From Saccharomycodes ludwigii (taxonomy: Eukaryota > Ascomycota > Saccharomycetes > Saccharomycodales > Saccharomycodaceae), in contig NC_060200.1 in NCBI RefSeq assembly GCF_020623625.1, positions 1,062,001 through 1,126,000 of the forward strand: DNA of 64,000 bases. The letters run 5' to 3'. The notes below the pieces were generated by a model that had not been told where the DNA came from, did no database searches, and was given only the letters and a program-made list of their open reading frames with translations. Of this stretch, positions 10,901-19,859 are shown piece after piece. How positions within the stretch are numbered: position 1 is the first letter of the stretch; each line of letters begins with the position of its first letter. A program made the position numbers and the translations under genes.

Positions 10901-12916
10901 CAACCAAACACCTGCAGAAATATGATCTTGGATCAAACCTCTTACGGGCGAACCATTAGTTGGAGTTAAATATTGAGAATCAGTATTTGCTAGAGTCAAA
11001 GCCTCAGATCTAGCGTTTTCATTTTGTGGGAAATGCAAGTTCATTTCGTCACCATCAAAATCAGCATTGTAGGCACCGGTATTTGCATAATGCAACCGTA
11101 AAGTTTTTTCCGATGGCAAGACTCTAACTTTGTGACCCATCATAGAGGCCTTATGTAAAGTTGGTTGTCTGTTCATAATCACGATGTCTCTATTTTTAAT
11201 GTGACGGTAAACTTTCTTGTTCAAAGTGTGATTAAAATTATGAGTAGAAGGAGTCAACAATTGATTTGCCAAGGCCTTACGCTGCTCTAGAGTCATACCA
11301 ACCAAAGAGACCAATGAGCCATCTTCATTTTGAATTTGGGTGGCACCCGGCCATTTTTCTGGACCGTTTATCACAGCTTGACGCAATTCAGCGATATTGT
11401 AACTAGTAACAGGTTCTGGATAAGTTAATTTTTTAGCAAAAACAGGTGGTAATCCAATCTCATTAGTTTCAATATTTGGGTCTGGAGAAATAACGGACCG
11501 AGCAGCATAGTTAACACGCTTACCCATCATGTGCTTTCTAAACAAACCCTCCTTCTTCTCTAAAGCTTGCTTCACACCTGGAGTAGGAACTCGGCCATTG
11601 CTTCCTGAACTTTGTGCTTTCGTGGAATCAATGAATGCATTGACATCGTTTTGGATAGTTACAAAAGCGTTCATTAATCTATTGAAAATAATTCTTCTAT
11701 CATCAACAGAAACAACATCTTTTTGCAACTTGCTCATTTCATCATTTAAATCTCTAATTAGCAAGGAAGTGGTCAATATTTTAGACAACAATTGGTTTTG
11801 GGCATTTTCATGAACTTCATCACCCAATTTAGATGGTAAACGGAACCTGGTTGGGGGAACGATAATTACATCCATGAAAAAAATATCAGCCTTTACCAAT
11901 TTTTTGGACAAATTTGGTCTTGAATAGAAGATATATTGTAGAACTTGTTGTTCCCGTTTGAAAACGGCTCTCAAGATATTACGGACTTCAGTACTTAGGA
12001 TATAGGTAGAGCCAGTTTTAGGTTTGGTCATAATCGGGATATTTTCATCATCCAAAGTGTTGGATTCGTCACCACTTAGTTTCTTGGATTGGTTTTGCTT
12101 TTTAATCATATCTTTACGAATTAACCCTTTGACTCTGTTATTGGTGATTTGTTTATCGGTTAATGCGGTTTCGAAAACCTTGGTGAATCCATCTTTTCTG
12201 AATTTTGGAGAAAACATACCACAATTATCACACTTTTGTCTACTTAAAATCTTTTTGTAAAAATCGTGGATCAAATTTTTTCTTTCATCATTAACAGTAG
12301 CAGTGAAAACACCAGTTTCAAAAGTTCTGCCGTCACTTAAAGCTTTTGCAATGCTAACATCTACAAATTCTTGACGTTTGGCTCTTAGTTCATCCAAAAT
12401 GGCTTCACTGATTTGGTTATGTGAAGAAGAGGTATTATCACCATTATCTTCAATGGCTTCATCATCATCATTTTCAGCAAATGACATATTATCCACGGTG
12501 AGTTCATCTAGTTTATACGATTCATCGATCAAACCATATTGCAGCAATTTTAACCGGCAAGCGTAACGATGAACTTCAATCTTTCTTAAACGGAAATTGT
12601 GACAATATAAACAACAAGAACGTAAATAAATATATAATTGGTTAAAGAACAATGGGTTGTAACATGGAACCGGTAATTCGATGTGACCCTGGTGACCGGG
12701 ACAATAGTTTTCATCCAAACCACAAGTGGCACACAAGTTACGTAAAAAGGCACCTAAACTTAAATCGTATAAACCACCATTAATTGGATGCCCCAAGTTA
12801 TCTAAAACAGTTGGATTTGTAATTTGCTTGGCGGATAAATTACGAATTTCTTGGGATGTCAATACACTGAAATCCAAAGAGGTAATTTCAGAACCAATAG
12901 GTTTTGAAATATCCAT
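7934..12916 (-). CDS. RPA190: RNA polymerase I largest subunit A190
   Basis: 1660 aa (S. cerevisiae 1664), nearly collinear with Rpa190. N-terminal clamp zinc site CATCGLDENYCPGHQGH (62-78), a second zinc motif CDNCGMF (about 232), the metal-binding active-site loop NADFDGDEMN starting at residue 617, the bridge-helix region, and the Pol I-specific acidic jaw insertion (about 1385-1450) with a run of SD dipeptides. The catalytic core transcribes 35S rDNA in the nucleolus. It is divergent from RPA43, another Pol I subunit gene, with a tRNA gene between them. Start ATG at 12916 gives the family N-terminus MDISKPIGSEITS. No frame disruption was seen. Confidence 0.99.
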   Translation of the reverse strand: MDISKPIGSEITSLDFSVLTSQEIRNLSAKQITNPTVLDNLGHPINGGLYDLSLGAFLRNLCATCGLDENYCPGHQGHIELPVPCYNPLFFNQLYIYLRSCCLYCHNFRLRKIEVHRYACRLKLLQYGLIDESYKLDELTVDNMSFAENDDDEAIEDNGDNTSSSHNQISEAILDELRAKRQEFVDVSIAKALSDGRTFETGVFTATVNDERKNLIHDFYKKILSRQKCDNCGMFSPKFRKDGFTKVFETALTDKQITNNRVKGLIRKDMIKKQNQSKKLSGDESNTLDDENIPIMTKPKTGSTYILSTEVRNILRAVFKREQQVLQYIFYSRPNLSKKLVKADIFFMDVIIVPPTRFRLPSKLGDEVHENAQNQLLSKILTTSLLIRDLNDEMSKLQKDVVSVDDRRIIFNRLMNAFVTIQNDVNAFIDSTKAQSSGSNGRVPTPGVKQALEKKEGLFRKHMMGKRVNYAARSVISPDPNIETNEIGLPPVFAKKLTYPEPVTSYNIAELRQAVINGPEKWPGATQIQNEDGSLVSLVGMTLEQRKALANQLLTPSTHNFNHTLNKKVYRHIKNRDIVIMNRQPTLHKASMMGHKVRVLPSEKTLRLHYANTGAYNADFDGDEMNLHFPQNENARSEALTLANTDSQYLTPTNGSPVRGLIQDHISAGVWLTNKDSFFTREQYQQYIYSCIRPEHGHASRKKIVTVTPAIIKPVPLWTGKQIITTVLLNVTPPDMPGINLKSKNKIKNEYWGKHSHENEVIFKDGQLLCGILDKSQYGASKYGIVHSLHEVYGPATAAKILSVLGRLFTNYITSTAFTCGMDDLRLTPQGNKWRRDILATSNDTGRSAAAEVTNLDKDVAQDDPELKRRLEEILRDDNKLAILDAITSNKVNGITSKVVSKCVPDGTMKKFPENSMQAMALSGAKGSNVNVSQIMCLLGQQALEGRRVPVMVSGKTLPCFKPFATDAMAGGYIKGRFYSGINPQEYYFHCMAGREGLIDTAVKTSRSGYLQRCLTKQLEGVHVSYDNTVRDADGTLIQFMYGGDSVDITKESHLVEFNFCVDNYDSLLVKYNPSALVEHLNVDSAIKYAKKALKYRKKHKNEPHYEQTVKYDPVLAKYNPAKYLGAVSENFQDKLENFIDSNSSLFKNNKGITDKKFKALMQLKYMRSLINPGESVGIIASQSIGEPSTQMTLNTFHFAGHGAANVTLGIPRLREIVMTASAAIKTPQMTLPILDDVTDDQADAYCKSVAKVLLSEVVDNVTVTETVGSATSRSYVVHMNFFDEEEYNDEYDVGKKQLDTVISERFLDLLESAIVKEIRKQKIKTSLPDDINVAVPKSQSALGAYATTMADAADNDEEEARKKGKQAVSYDDPDEDEIDTMRQAEKSDDEDMLNSDTENSGQDSDSDSDSDSDKDADAMDIDEIETAATAARKNMTKSQLDRQSSIITSHKFVTKYQFDDDAGKWCEFKIELSSDTEKLLMVNIIEAICRICVIREIPHIGRCIHPQPEGGKRVLVTEGVNFQAVWDHDTFIDVNGIRSNDVAAVLKTYGVEAARNTIVNEINNVFSRYAISVSFRHLDLIADMMTRQGSYLAFNRQGMESSTSSLMKMSYETTCQFLTKAVLDNDREELKSPSARLVLGKLSGVGTGSFDLLAKQVNL
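8674..8706 (-). repeat. hexanucleotide repeat encoding Ser-Asp run in Rpa190
   Basis: Tandem GAGTCT units on the + strand, encoding alternating Ser-Asp on the coding strand within the acidic jaw insertion. The length probably varies between strains, as expected for an in-frame hexamer. Confidence 0.85.
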
Positions 12917-13268
12917 TTTTTTTCTTTCTTATTGATAGAGGTATGTGTACAGGAGTTGTATGAATGTATTGATGTGATTCCTTTTTTTTTTTCTTTTTTT
13001 CTTTTTTTTTTCTTTTTTTTCTTTTTTTTTCAGTTGCTAAAATAGTTTTTGGTGGAAAGAGTTTTAAGAAGAAAATAAAAATATTTATGTACTTTTCAAT
13101 TTCTTTTTTTGTACAAGTTTTATTATTATTATTAAACAAAAAAATTTTTTTATTTAAAGTTTTGTTTTTAGTTAAGAATAAAAAAAGAAAAAGAAAAAGA
13201 AAAAGAAACGTTAATTAAAAAGAAAGAAAAAGTTAAAAAGTTTTGAAAAATTCAAAAAAAACAACATT
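12917..13268. other. RPA190 upstream region up to tRNA-Val
   Basis: 352 bp. Pyrimidine array TTTTTTTTTC about 12982-13030, then A-rich DNA with AAAAAG repeats (13182-13206). TTTTGAAAAATTC near 13240 is RRPE-like but not diagnostic. No gene. Confidence 0.45.
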
Positions 13269-13342
13269 GGTTTTGTGGTCTAGTTGGTTATGGCATCTGC
13301 TTAACACGCAGAACGTCCCCAGTTCGATCCTGGGCAAAATCA
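13269..13342 (+). tRNA. tRNA-Val (anticodon AAC)
   Basis: 74-nt cloverleaf. Acceptor GGTTTTG pairs with CAAAATC (13335-13341, one G-U), discriminator A at 13342. Anticodon stem TCTGC/GCAGA with loop TTAACAC gives anticodon AAC. T-arm CCCAG-TTCGATC-CTGGG contains the B box; the A box is in the D-arm (TGGTCTAGTTGG). It closely resembles the S. cerevisiae tRNA-Val(AAC) sequence. No intron. Confidence 0.98.
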
Positions 13343-13354
13343 TAGCTTAATATA

Positions 13355-13363
13355 TTTTTTTTT
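13355..13363 (+). terminator. RNA polymerase III terminator of tRNA-Val
   Basis: Nine consecutive T residues starting 13 nt after the tRNA 3' end, the standard Pol III stop signal. Confidence 0.85.
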
Positions 13364-13697
13364 CCATTATTTTTAATACGAATTGTCATTTTTTTTTTTT
13401 TTTTAACTTTTCTTTTTTCTTTTTTCTTTTTTTTGTTTTTTTTTTTAACTTTTCTTTTTTCCCATTTTTAAAACTACAAAAAAAAATATTAAAAAAAAAA
13501 ATGACAGGGAGAAAAGAAAATTTTTTTTATTTATCACTCACATCTTGTTATTGGTTATCCCACAGTTGTTTAGTTATAAAATAATTACCATTTTGCAACT
13601 AACCTTAAAACTATCTTCACCCTTTCCCAGTGCTTGATTCAAAGCCCCTATATGAACTATAATAAAAACTGTTAACCCCCCTCATATACCATCAAGC
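13364..13697. other. RPA43 upstream region
   Basis: T-rich tracts (13390-13450), an RRPE-like GAAAATTTTTTTT at 13516-13528 and less biased sequence from 13540 to the RPA43 start. No additional gene. Confidence 0.45.
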
Positions 13698-14696
13698 ATG
13701 TCTTTTAAAAGATCCAGCAGTAGTAAATTAATTACCTTGTCAGAAGATGTAAGAGCCAGAGCATTTATTAAAAAACAAAAGAGAAATTATACTAATCCAA
13801 TTAGTTCAGAAACAGGTATTTCAAACTGCATGGTTAAAATTGCTGTATCAATGTACTGTTGTTTAGCGCCTATGTATTTAAATAATCCCATCGAGGGAAT
13901 AAAAAAACAGCATTTAGACAACATGATTATGAAGTACAACAACGATGTCAATGGTATTATACTTGGTTATGAAAACTTGAAATTCATTCGCAATGAAGAC
14001 GACAAAGAAAATGAGCAATTATTTAAAGTTACTCCAGATACTCCATTTTCCTTTATTTGGTGTAGCGTTGATTTCATAGCTTGGACACCACAAATTGGTG
14101 ATATAATTGAAGGATGGATTTTCATTCAATCTGCATCTCATATTGGTATATTAATCCACGATGCATTTAACGCTAGTGTAAAAAAAAATAATATTCCAGA
14201 ATCATGGACATTTGTTCATAATGAAGACTACGTTAATAATGGGGAAAATTCTAGTAACAATCAATCTAATTCCTTGGGTTATTGGGTCGATGAAAATGGC
14301 CAACAATTAGATGGAAAAATTAAATTTGCCATTAGAAATATTTTTACCACTGGTAAGTTGATTTCACTGGATGGTACGCTGTTAACTTTATACGGGGATG
14401 GAAGCAAAAGTAGCGATATTAATATTAATGCGAATACAGGAAATGATAAAACAATGGATAACCAAAAAAATATGAGTGCACAAAATTTACCGGTAGTTTC
14501 TAATAAGAAAATAGTATTTGATGATGAAGTGTCTACAGAAAATAGAGAAAGTCACAAGGAACTAGATTTACCAAAAATAGAAAAAGAAAATGGCGAAGAG
14601 GTTGTTTATGAGGATAATGCCAGTAGCAGTGATAACGATAGTGATAAGACTAGCAGTGATAGTAGTAGTGATGAAGAAAGTTCATCTAATGAATAA
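13698..14696 (+). CDS. RPA43: RNA polymerase I stalk subunit A43
   Basis: 332 aa (S. cerevisiae 326). N-terminal tip domain (about 38-130, beginning NCMVKIAVSMYCCLAPMYLNN), then an OB fold (about 140-250; SVDFIAWTPQIGDIIEGWI, SHIGILIHDAFNASV) and an acidic, serine-rich C-terminal tail with SSSDNDSDK and DSSSDEE patches. With Rpa14 it forms the Pol I stalk that binds Rrn3 for initiation at rDNA. The Asn-rich linker inside the OB domain (NNGENSSNNQSN) is typical of this genome. Its divergent neighbour is RPA190, as in S. cerevisiae YOR340C/YOR341W. Confidence 0.95.
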   Translation: MSFKRSSSSKLITLSEDVRARAFIKKQKRNYTNPISSETGISNCMVKIAVSMYCCLAPMYLNNPIEGIKKQHLDNMIMKYNNDVNGIILGYENLKFIRNEDDKENEQLFKVTPDTPFSFIWCSVDFIAWTPQIGDIIEGWIFIQSASHIGILIHDAFNASVKKNNIPESWTFVHNEDYVNNGENSSNNQSNSLGYWVDENGQQLDGKIKFAIRNIFTTGKLISLDGTLLTLYGDGSKSSDININANTGNDKTMDNQKNMSAQNLPVVSNKKIVFDDEVSTENRESHKELDLPKIEKENGEEVVYEDNASSSDNDSDKTSSDSSSDEESSSNE

Positions 14697-15069
14697 ACAA
14701 ATTTATATTAAATATTTGACTCATGTGGTATGCTAATGTGAACAGATGTTCATTCCACCTTAACTCAAAGTATAAATGTTTAAACGGGACCATAATGTAT
14801 ATATATATAATTGTTTAGAAATAATACAATATGTTCGAAGTTTGCAACGGATAAAATTAAAAAAAGGAAGAAAAAATCACAAAAAAATGCTTTTTTTTTT
14901 TTTCCTTTTTCTTCTTTTTATCCCCCCAAAAAAAAAAAAAAAAAAAAAAAAAAAAAGCCTATCAGTAAGACTTAATAGCCGTAAAAGCTTCTAGAAATCC
15001 TTTGGTTAGCTTATATATATACACACCACAAGCCTTTAATATACTAAGTTTTGAACATACCTATACAAG
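14697..15069. other. RPA43-MTW1 intergenic
   Basis: 373 bp. Contains a TGACTCA site (14717-14723), a T run followed by an A run of over 25 bases (14888-14956), and TATATATATA at about 15012-15020, some 50 bp before the MTW1 ATG, that could serve as a TATA element. No gene; the open frame across the A/T runs is low complexity. Confidence 0.5.
14717..14723. promoter_or_regulatory. Gcn4/AP-1-type site TGACTCA
   Basis: Exact 7-bp Gcn4 core between RPA43 and MTW1, about 350 bp upstream of MTW1. One such match is expected by chance every few tens of kb, so relevance is unknown. Confidence 0.25.
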
Positions 15070-15846
15070 ATGAGTGCCCATACTATGGAATCAACGTCTA
15101 TTTTAACGGAACATTTTGATTATCCACCAATTTCAATTATTGACGACATAATAAATGCTGTCAACCTTTTAATGTATAAGTGCACTCAAGCAATGGAAAA
15201 TTATTTGCTAAAAACTATTCAAGATGAAGATAAAGCTCAAGCCACTGAGGCCAGCATTGAAAAAAAAATGTTTTTGGAACAAGAAATTAAAATTGGAACA
15301 GCAAAACTCGAAAGTTTATTGGAGCATGCAATCGATAAAAATTTCGATAAACTAGAACTATATTTATTGAGAAATATTTTAAACATTCCAGACTTGGATG
15401 AACGTTTTTTCAGATTAAAACACCAATTGAATCTAGAAAAGATCGATGATTACCAACTAAAAAATAGCGAGGAAAAGGTTAACTTATTATTAACTGAAAT
15501 CAATATTCAAATAAGGTATAATAAACAATTGTCTTTGAGATTACAATCTTTTAAAGAACTTGAAGAAAAGACCATAAAATTTAAAGAATGTTTGAATCAA
15601 TTTTTTCAACTTTATGATCATGATGACAATGAGCTATTGTTACAACAAATTCAACCTATAGATACCACCATAAAATTTTTAAATTCCCAAATATTACAAA
15701 TAACCAAAGAGTTAGATAAAACTAATGATATTAAAAAGTTATATGAACAATATAAACTGAGTACACAAGCCAACAGCAGTGGTGCTACTGGCTGCTTGAC
15801 CAGTTCGAGAATACAATACATGAGTTGGTTAGATAGAAATAATTAG
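15070..15846 (+). CDS. MTW1: Kinetochore MIND-complex subunit Mtw1 (Mis12)
   Basis: 258 aa (S. cerevisiae 289). The diagnostic Mis12 N-terminus is present: LTEHFDYPPISIIDDIINAVNLLMYKCTQAMENYLL (about residues 12-47). The rest is helical and coiled-coil forming (heptads about 125-240), ending in a short Ser/Gly-rich tail. Mtw1 pairs with Nnf1 in head I of the MIND/Mis12 complex linking CENP-C/Mif2 to Ndc80 and Spc105. The shortfall against S. cerevisiae lies in the C-terminal tail. Neighbours agree with YAL034W-A, which sits between FUN12 and FUN19. Confidence 0.93.
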   Translation: MSAHTMESTSILTEHFDYPPISIIDDIINAVNLLMYKCTQAMENYLLKTIQDEDKAQATEASIEKKMFLEQEIKIGTAKLESLLEHAIDKNFDKLELYLLRNILNIPDLDERFFRLKHQLNLEKIDDYQLKNSEEKVNLLLTEINIQIRYNKQLSLRLQSFKELEEKTIKFKECLNQFFQLYDHDDNELLLQQIQPIDTTIKFLNSQILQITKELDKTNDIKKLYEQYKLSTQANSSGATGCLTSSRIQYMSWLDRNN

Positions 15847-16360
15847 GTATATGTGATAGGGCAATGGTATCATCTGTGAAACGTAATTAATCTGTGTACA
15901 CAGTTTTGTAATAGTGGGTTAGAACGATAAATTCTATAATATTAATTTATTTTTTATCTTTTTTTTTTTTTCTTTTTTTTTTAAATCATGTAATGCACAG
16001 CTCTCAAATTTTATAACGGAAAAAAAAAAAAATAATATTAAGCTGGCTTTTCCCATTTTTTTTCTTTTTTTTTTTTCTTTTCTTTTCTTATTTTTAACTT
16101 AAATTGATGTTATCGTCATCAAGATATAAAATTCCAAAAGTGTTTAATGTATGATATTTTATAGTCCAATCTTAAGATTTATCAGTGGGTATAGTTATTA
16201 TACACAAAGTGCAAAGTAATAATATTATATACTCTCAATCAAAGTTTTTGTGACAATTTCAACAAACATAGCATTTAACATTATAGTCGTAAATAAAATT
16301 TCTTTATTATTAAGACTAATCTACTGAACCAACAAGTAAAACAAATAAAATAAAAAAAAA

Positions 16361-16377
16361 CTTGCCATATAAGCAAG
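16361..16377. promoter_or_regulatory. inverted repeat with CArG-like centre upstream of UBC11
   Basis: Perfect 5-bp arms CTTGC/GCAAG around CATATAA. It includes CCATATAAGC, one base from an Mcm1-type CC(A/T)6GG box, next to GTAAAACAAATA, a forkhead-like stretch. That layout would suit G2/M control of a mitotic E2 gene, but this is inference from motif shape only. Confidence 0.3.
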
Positions 16378-16451
16378 TAGATTTTATAGTTTTACATTTT
16401 CCCTTTTTTCATTTTTTATTTTTTTTTTTAAAAAAGAAATATATATATATA

Positions 16452-16459
16452 TATAAAAG
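16452..16459 (+). promoter_or_regulatory. TATA box of UBC11
   Basis: TATAAAAG at the end of an alternating AT tract, 50 bp upstream of the start codon and followed by A-rich leader sequence. Confidence 0.45.
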
Positions 16460-16509
16460 GGCCAAAAAAATAAATAACATAAGGTAAAAGACATTAAAAT
16501 AAAATAAAT

Positions 16510-17031
16510 ATGAACCCATCACAATCCACTAATAATAGCATCATTAGTAATGAAACCACTACTAAAATACCAGAAGGACATTCAGTCACTCAAAGATTAC
16601 AAAGCGAATTAGTACAATTGATGATGAGTGCGCCACCGGGATTAAGTGCGTTCCCAATAAATGATGATGACCTAACCAAATGGAGTGGCATAATCACAGG
16701 CCCAGACAGTACGCCATATGAAGGTTTGAAATTCAAAATTTTTCTTCAATTTCCTAATAATTATCCATATGCTCCACCAAAGGTGACGTTTACCAGTCCT
16801 ATGTGGCATCCTAATGTTGATATGAGTGGGAACATATGCTTAGATATTTTAAAAGACCAATGGAGTGCTGTTTATAATGTACAAACCATTTTATTATCGT
16901 TACAATCGCTACTAGAGGAACCAAATAATAGCTCCCCATTAAATGCAGTTGCTGCTGAGCTATGGGATAAAGATATGGATGAATATAAAAAGAAACTAAT
17001 TGCCAGATACGAAGAAATTGATGACAATTAA
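16510..17031 (+). CDS. UBC11: Ubiquitin-conjugating enzyme E2-C type (Ubc11)
   Basis: 173 aa (S. cerevisiae Ubc11 156). The UBC fold spans about 25-170 with [10 protein letters not shown] (85-94), the HPN motif (100-102) and catalytic Cys110 in SGNICLDIL. The N-terminal extension of about 24 residues is Ser/Thr/Asn-rich, as in UBE2C/Ubc11 orthologues, and the [15 protein letters not shown] helix and [28 protein letters not shown] segment are E2-C-like. UBE2C charges ubiquitin for the APC/C in vertebrates; the S. cerevisiae protein is not essential. Synteny with YOR339C supports the call. Confidence 0.93.
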   Translation: MNPSQSTNNSIISNETTTKIPEGHSVTQRLQSELVQLMMSAPPGLSAFPINDDDLTKWSGIITGPDSTPYEGLKFKIFLQFPNNYPYAPPKVTFTSPMWHPNVDMSGNICLDILKDQWSAVYNVQTILLSLQSLLEEPNNSSPLNAVAAELWDKDMDEYKKKLIARYEEIDDN

Positions 17032-17497
17032 TAAAGGAAAATTTAACGATAGATTGTCAATTTTATAATGGATTTCAAGAGAATAAGAAATCGCAATCTA
17101 ACGTTAACTTTCTAGGCATACAAATATATGGGGGAAAACAAAAAAAAATATATATATGTTGAATAAAAAAATTTTTTCTTTTTTAAATAATATCTAATTA
17201 ACTTAATAACAACAATAACAAAATAAACTATATATTAAATTAAGCTCCAAATTAAATGATGATTGTATAACTGTCTACTTGTAAAAATTTAAAAAAATAT
17301 TATTAACCAAAAAAAAAAAAAAAAAATAAATAAATAAATATTAAACCATAAAACTAAAACCAGAAACGTGAAAATCTAAATAAAACAGTTAAACCCTAAA
17401 TCAAAATATAAGAATATTAAAACCATAACAAGAAAAAAAAAAAAAAAAAAAAATAACCTAAAATTAATGAATATTACGAACACCCCAACTAATGTTT
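17032..17497. other. convergent 3' region UBC11/FUN19
   Basis: 466 bp, A-rich on the + strand with A runs at about 17310-17325 and 17431-17452. Contains terminators for two converging genes; no coding or RNA signal seen. Confidence 0.5.
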
Positions 17498-18700
17498 TCA
17501 CTTCTTTAATGAAAGATATTTAGTAAAATTCTCATCTTTTAACCAACCAACTTTTTCGTAAGCAGCATATAATCTACTAGCCTTGTTAACATCAATCCTG
17601 CAGGCTTTTTGAGCATCTGTTCTTCTAAATGGCAACCCGTTTTTCAATCTATGCACCTTTTCAATAAATAACCGTCTTTTAGAATCCAAGTATAAATCGC
17701 AAGGTAATCTTAGTATTTGAGCTAATACTAGTTCAGCAGGATGCAACTTATTTCTCAATGGATCATTTCGTAAATCCATAGATGAACCTTTCCATTCAAC
17801 TTTTAATGCATTTTTGTTACTTTCCTTCAAGTTTTTGGTGCTGGGAGAATAATCAGGCAATTTTTCCCAACCCATATTCGGTTCATGATTAGATCCTAAC
17901 AAGGCGGTAAGCGTAGCGTTACCCTTGGCATGAATAGTAGGGAAATGATGACGCGATGAAGATGCACTAAAGGGTGGGGATAGAGTGGCCCTCTTCAATT
18001 CAGGAGATGCAACAGGTGTCTGGGGAGCACTAGTACCATTTATATCGCCAGAATTCTTGGTGTTACCAGTTCTTAAACGTGTACGATATACTCTAGAAGT
18101 AAGTTCTGGATCGGATGCATAAGCTTTTCTTGAAGTATTAGCACGTTTATACGTTAAGCCGGCATTACTAGCAGCGCTGTTGGTTAAAGTAGAAGTAGGA
18201 TGATGGTATTTATTTTCAAAACATCTGTAATGCGATAGAAATGTCATTAAAGAACTGGTATAATTTTTACGGCTCCAATCTGGATTTAAAACAAGCGGCT
18301 TGGTTATTTTATTAATGCTTGTACCATTAGTAATATTTCTATCACTGCTACTTAAAAAAGTCGGAGTTGTACCGGTGCAATTAATTGTATTTGGATCAGT
18401 AACAGAAGGGGAAGAATTGACCGTATCAGGATGTGTTTTAGAAGCTGACAGTTTGGGTGATAAAGGGGGGGATGGAATATCGTCCTTATTAAAGTTATCT
18501 AATAATTTTGTGTCTAATGAGGAGACATTGGTGCCAACATTGATATCTGCATTATTAAAAGTAGTTGGCATTGGTCCTTTCTCAGATGAATTTTTAATAA
18601 TATTATCATTTGTTATCGGAATAGGAGTATTATTAATTCCATTGGTTCGAGTGGTGATATTATTGTTAGAAAGGCCAGGACTTGCGGAGTAATAGGACAT
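17498..18700 (-). CDS. FUN19: SWIRM-domain protein, FUN19/YOR338W family
   Basis: 400 aa (S. cerevisiae Fun19 413, YOR338W 363). The first ~300 residues are disordered and rich in Ser, Thr, Asn and Pro. The SWIRM domain lies at about 310-400 (LHPAELVLAQILRLPCDLYLDSKRRLFIEKV, then DAQKACRIDVNKASRLYAAYEKVGWL). SWIRM domains occur in chromatin proteins and bind DNA or histones, but the function of this family is unknown; FUN19 transcription is heat-induced in S. cerevisiae. This single gene stands for the duplicated pair FUN19/YOR338W. A long upstream region suggests complex regulation. Confidence 0.9.
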   Translation of the reverse strand: MSYYSASPGLSNNNITTRTNGINNTPIPITNDNIIKNSSEKGPMPTTFNNADINVGTNVSSLDTKLLDNFNKDDIPSPPLSPKLSASKTHPDTVNSSPSVTDPNTINCTGTTPTFLSSSDRNITNGTSINKITKPLVLNPDWSRKNYTSSLMTFLSHYRCFENKYHHPTSTLTNSAASNAGLTYKRANTSRKAYASDPELTSRVYRTRLRTGNTKNSGDINGTSAPQTPVASPELKRATLSPPFSASSSRHHFPTIHAKGNATLTALLGSNHEPNMGWEKLPDYSPSTKNLKESNKNALKVEWKGSSMDLRNDPLRNKLHPAELVLAQILRLPCDLYLDSKRRLFIEKVHRLKNGLPFRRTDAQKACRIDVNKASRLYAAYEKVGWLKDENFTKYLSLKK

Positions 18701-19859
18701 GTTATGTGTTTTGTTTTTTGTTTTCGTTTTCGTTCTTGTTGTTATTAATTTTTTAATTAAAAATAGTTACCAATGGTTTATAATTCTAGCTCAGTGCTTT
18801 TTATTTATATATAAAATTGTTTGTCTTTTATTCTATTTTTATTTTTATTTTTATTTTTATTTTTATTTTTTTATCTTATCTAATATATACGTAAATTTGT
18901 GTACGTAGTTTTCTTAATTTAATTATTTGTGTCTAACTTTGTTTCTTTTTCCTTTTCCTTTTCCTTTTTTTCCTTTTTTTTGTTTTATTTAATGTTAAAT
19001 TTTTAGCTAATATATTTTGAGCAAAAGGGGAAGAAATAAAGGGTCAATCGATAGATCTATGACTATATTTTATTTGAATTTTGAGTCTACTAATTACTCT
19101 TCTATTAATACGATGTTAATTAAATTTTGACTTTAAATACTACTCAGCTGTTGGAAGAGTCATTGGAATACGAAGGTTTGACAATTTAAAGTTAATACAA
19201 AATATTCAAGCCTACAATTTATATTTACTATAACTACAAGTAAGTTGAATTAACGTGACTCGAAATAGACTCAGTGAGTAAGAAAGAAGGAAGAAGAAAG
19301 GAAAAGAAAAAGATGGATAAAGTTTTCGCTCTTAGAATTTTGATTATTGACTTCTTATTCAATACAAGTTTTTCCCTTTGTTTTAAATATATTTTAACTA
19401 GAATTTTCTGCTATCAGTTGTAAAAAGAAACGACTAACGTCATTTAATATTTATTTTTTTAATACGTACTAATCTTTGGAGAGAGTTGTGTTTATATTAG
19501 ACGGAAATTGCACAATAATCTCGTGATATTTATTATTACGTTATTTTATTTGTAGTTTATATATATATATTGACCCAGAAAAGGGCGTAGCGCATATTAG
19601 CTCCATAGCAATAACCTACATACCGATAATCCCGGATAACCGGCTAATACCCATCCACATCATTCCTATCCGTTTATATTGCGCATAATCTTTTGGTATT
19701 TTCCCATTTCAATGACTCACTTAGAAAAAACTGCAGATCAAGTCCGTCTCCCCCCCCTCCTCTCTCAATATCTAAGTTAAATTTTAACAATAGAGAAGAG
19801 CTTAATTTCAAACACTTCTTCTCATTTGGTGAGTAGCAATCAAATTTTGATTTCCAATA
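18701..19859. other. long FUN19 upstream region (TEA1 downstream)
   Basis: 1.16 kb without a gene. It holds a TTTTTA hexamer array (about 18833-18870), CCTTTT repeats (18950-18970), STRE-like cores AGGGG near 19025 and CCCCT near 19754, TGACTCA at 19713-19719, and a GC-richer island at about 19573-19690 containing CCGGATAACCGG (19632-19643). It most likely contains upstream activating sites for FUN19; an unannotated non-coding RNA cannot be excluded. Confidence 0.45.
19632..19643. promoter_or_regulatory. CGG-N4-CCG palindrome (CCGGATAACCGG)
   Basis: Inverted CGG half-sites, the kind of triplets recognised by zinc-cluster (Zn2Cys6) factors, standing out in very A+T-rich DNA. It lies about 0.2 kb past the stop of the zinc-cluster gene TEA1 and 0.9 kb upstream of FUN19. 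The factor is unknown. Confidence 0.35.

Larger units (their letters stand above)
15847..16509. other. MTW1-UBC11 intergenic, UBC11 promoter
   Basis: 663 bp. T runs at about 15960-15982 and 16056-16090. Closer to UBC11 there is an inverted repeat CTTGC-CATATAA-GCAAG (16361-16377) and a TATA stretch ending in TATAAAAG (16452-16459), 50 bp before the start codon. No gene. Confidence 0.5.

Noticed and set aside
13140-13700. Flanks of tRNA-Val searched for Ty-type LTR remains
   Set aside because: Only A/T tracts; no LTR-like ends, target duplications or coding relics. The same holds around tRNA-Cys.
14776-14994. 72-codon frame before MTW1
   Set aside because: Mostly poly-Phe and poly-Lys from a T run next to an A run.
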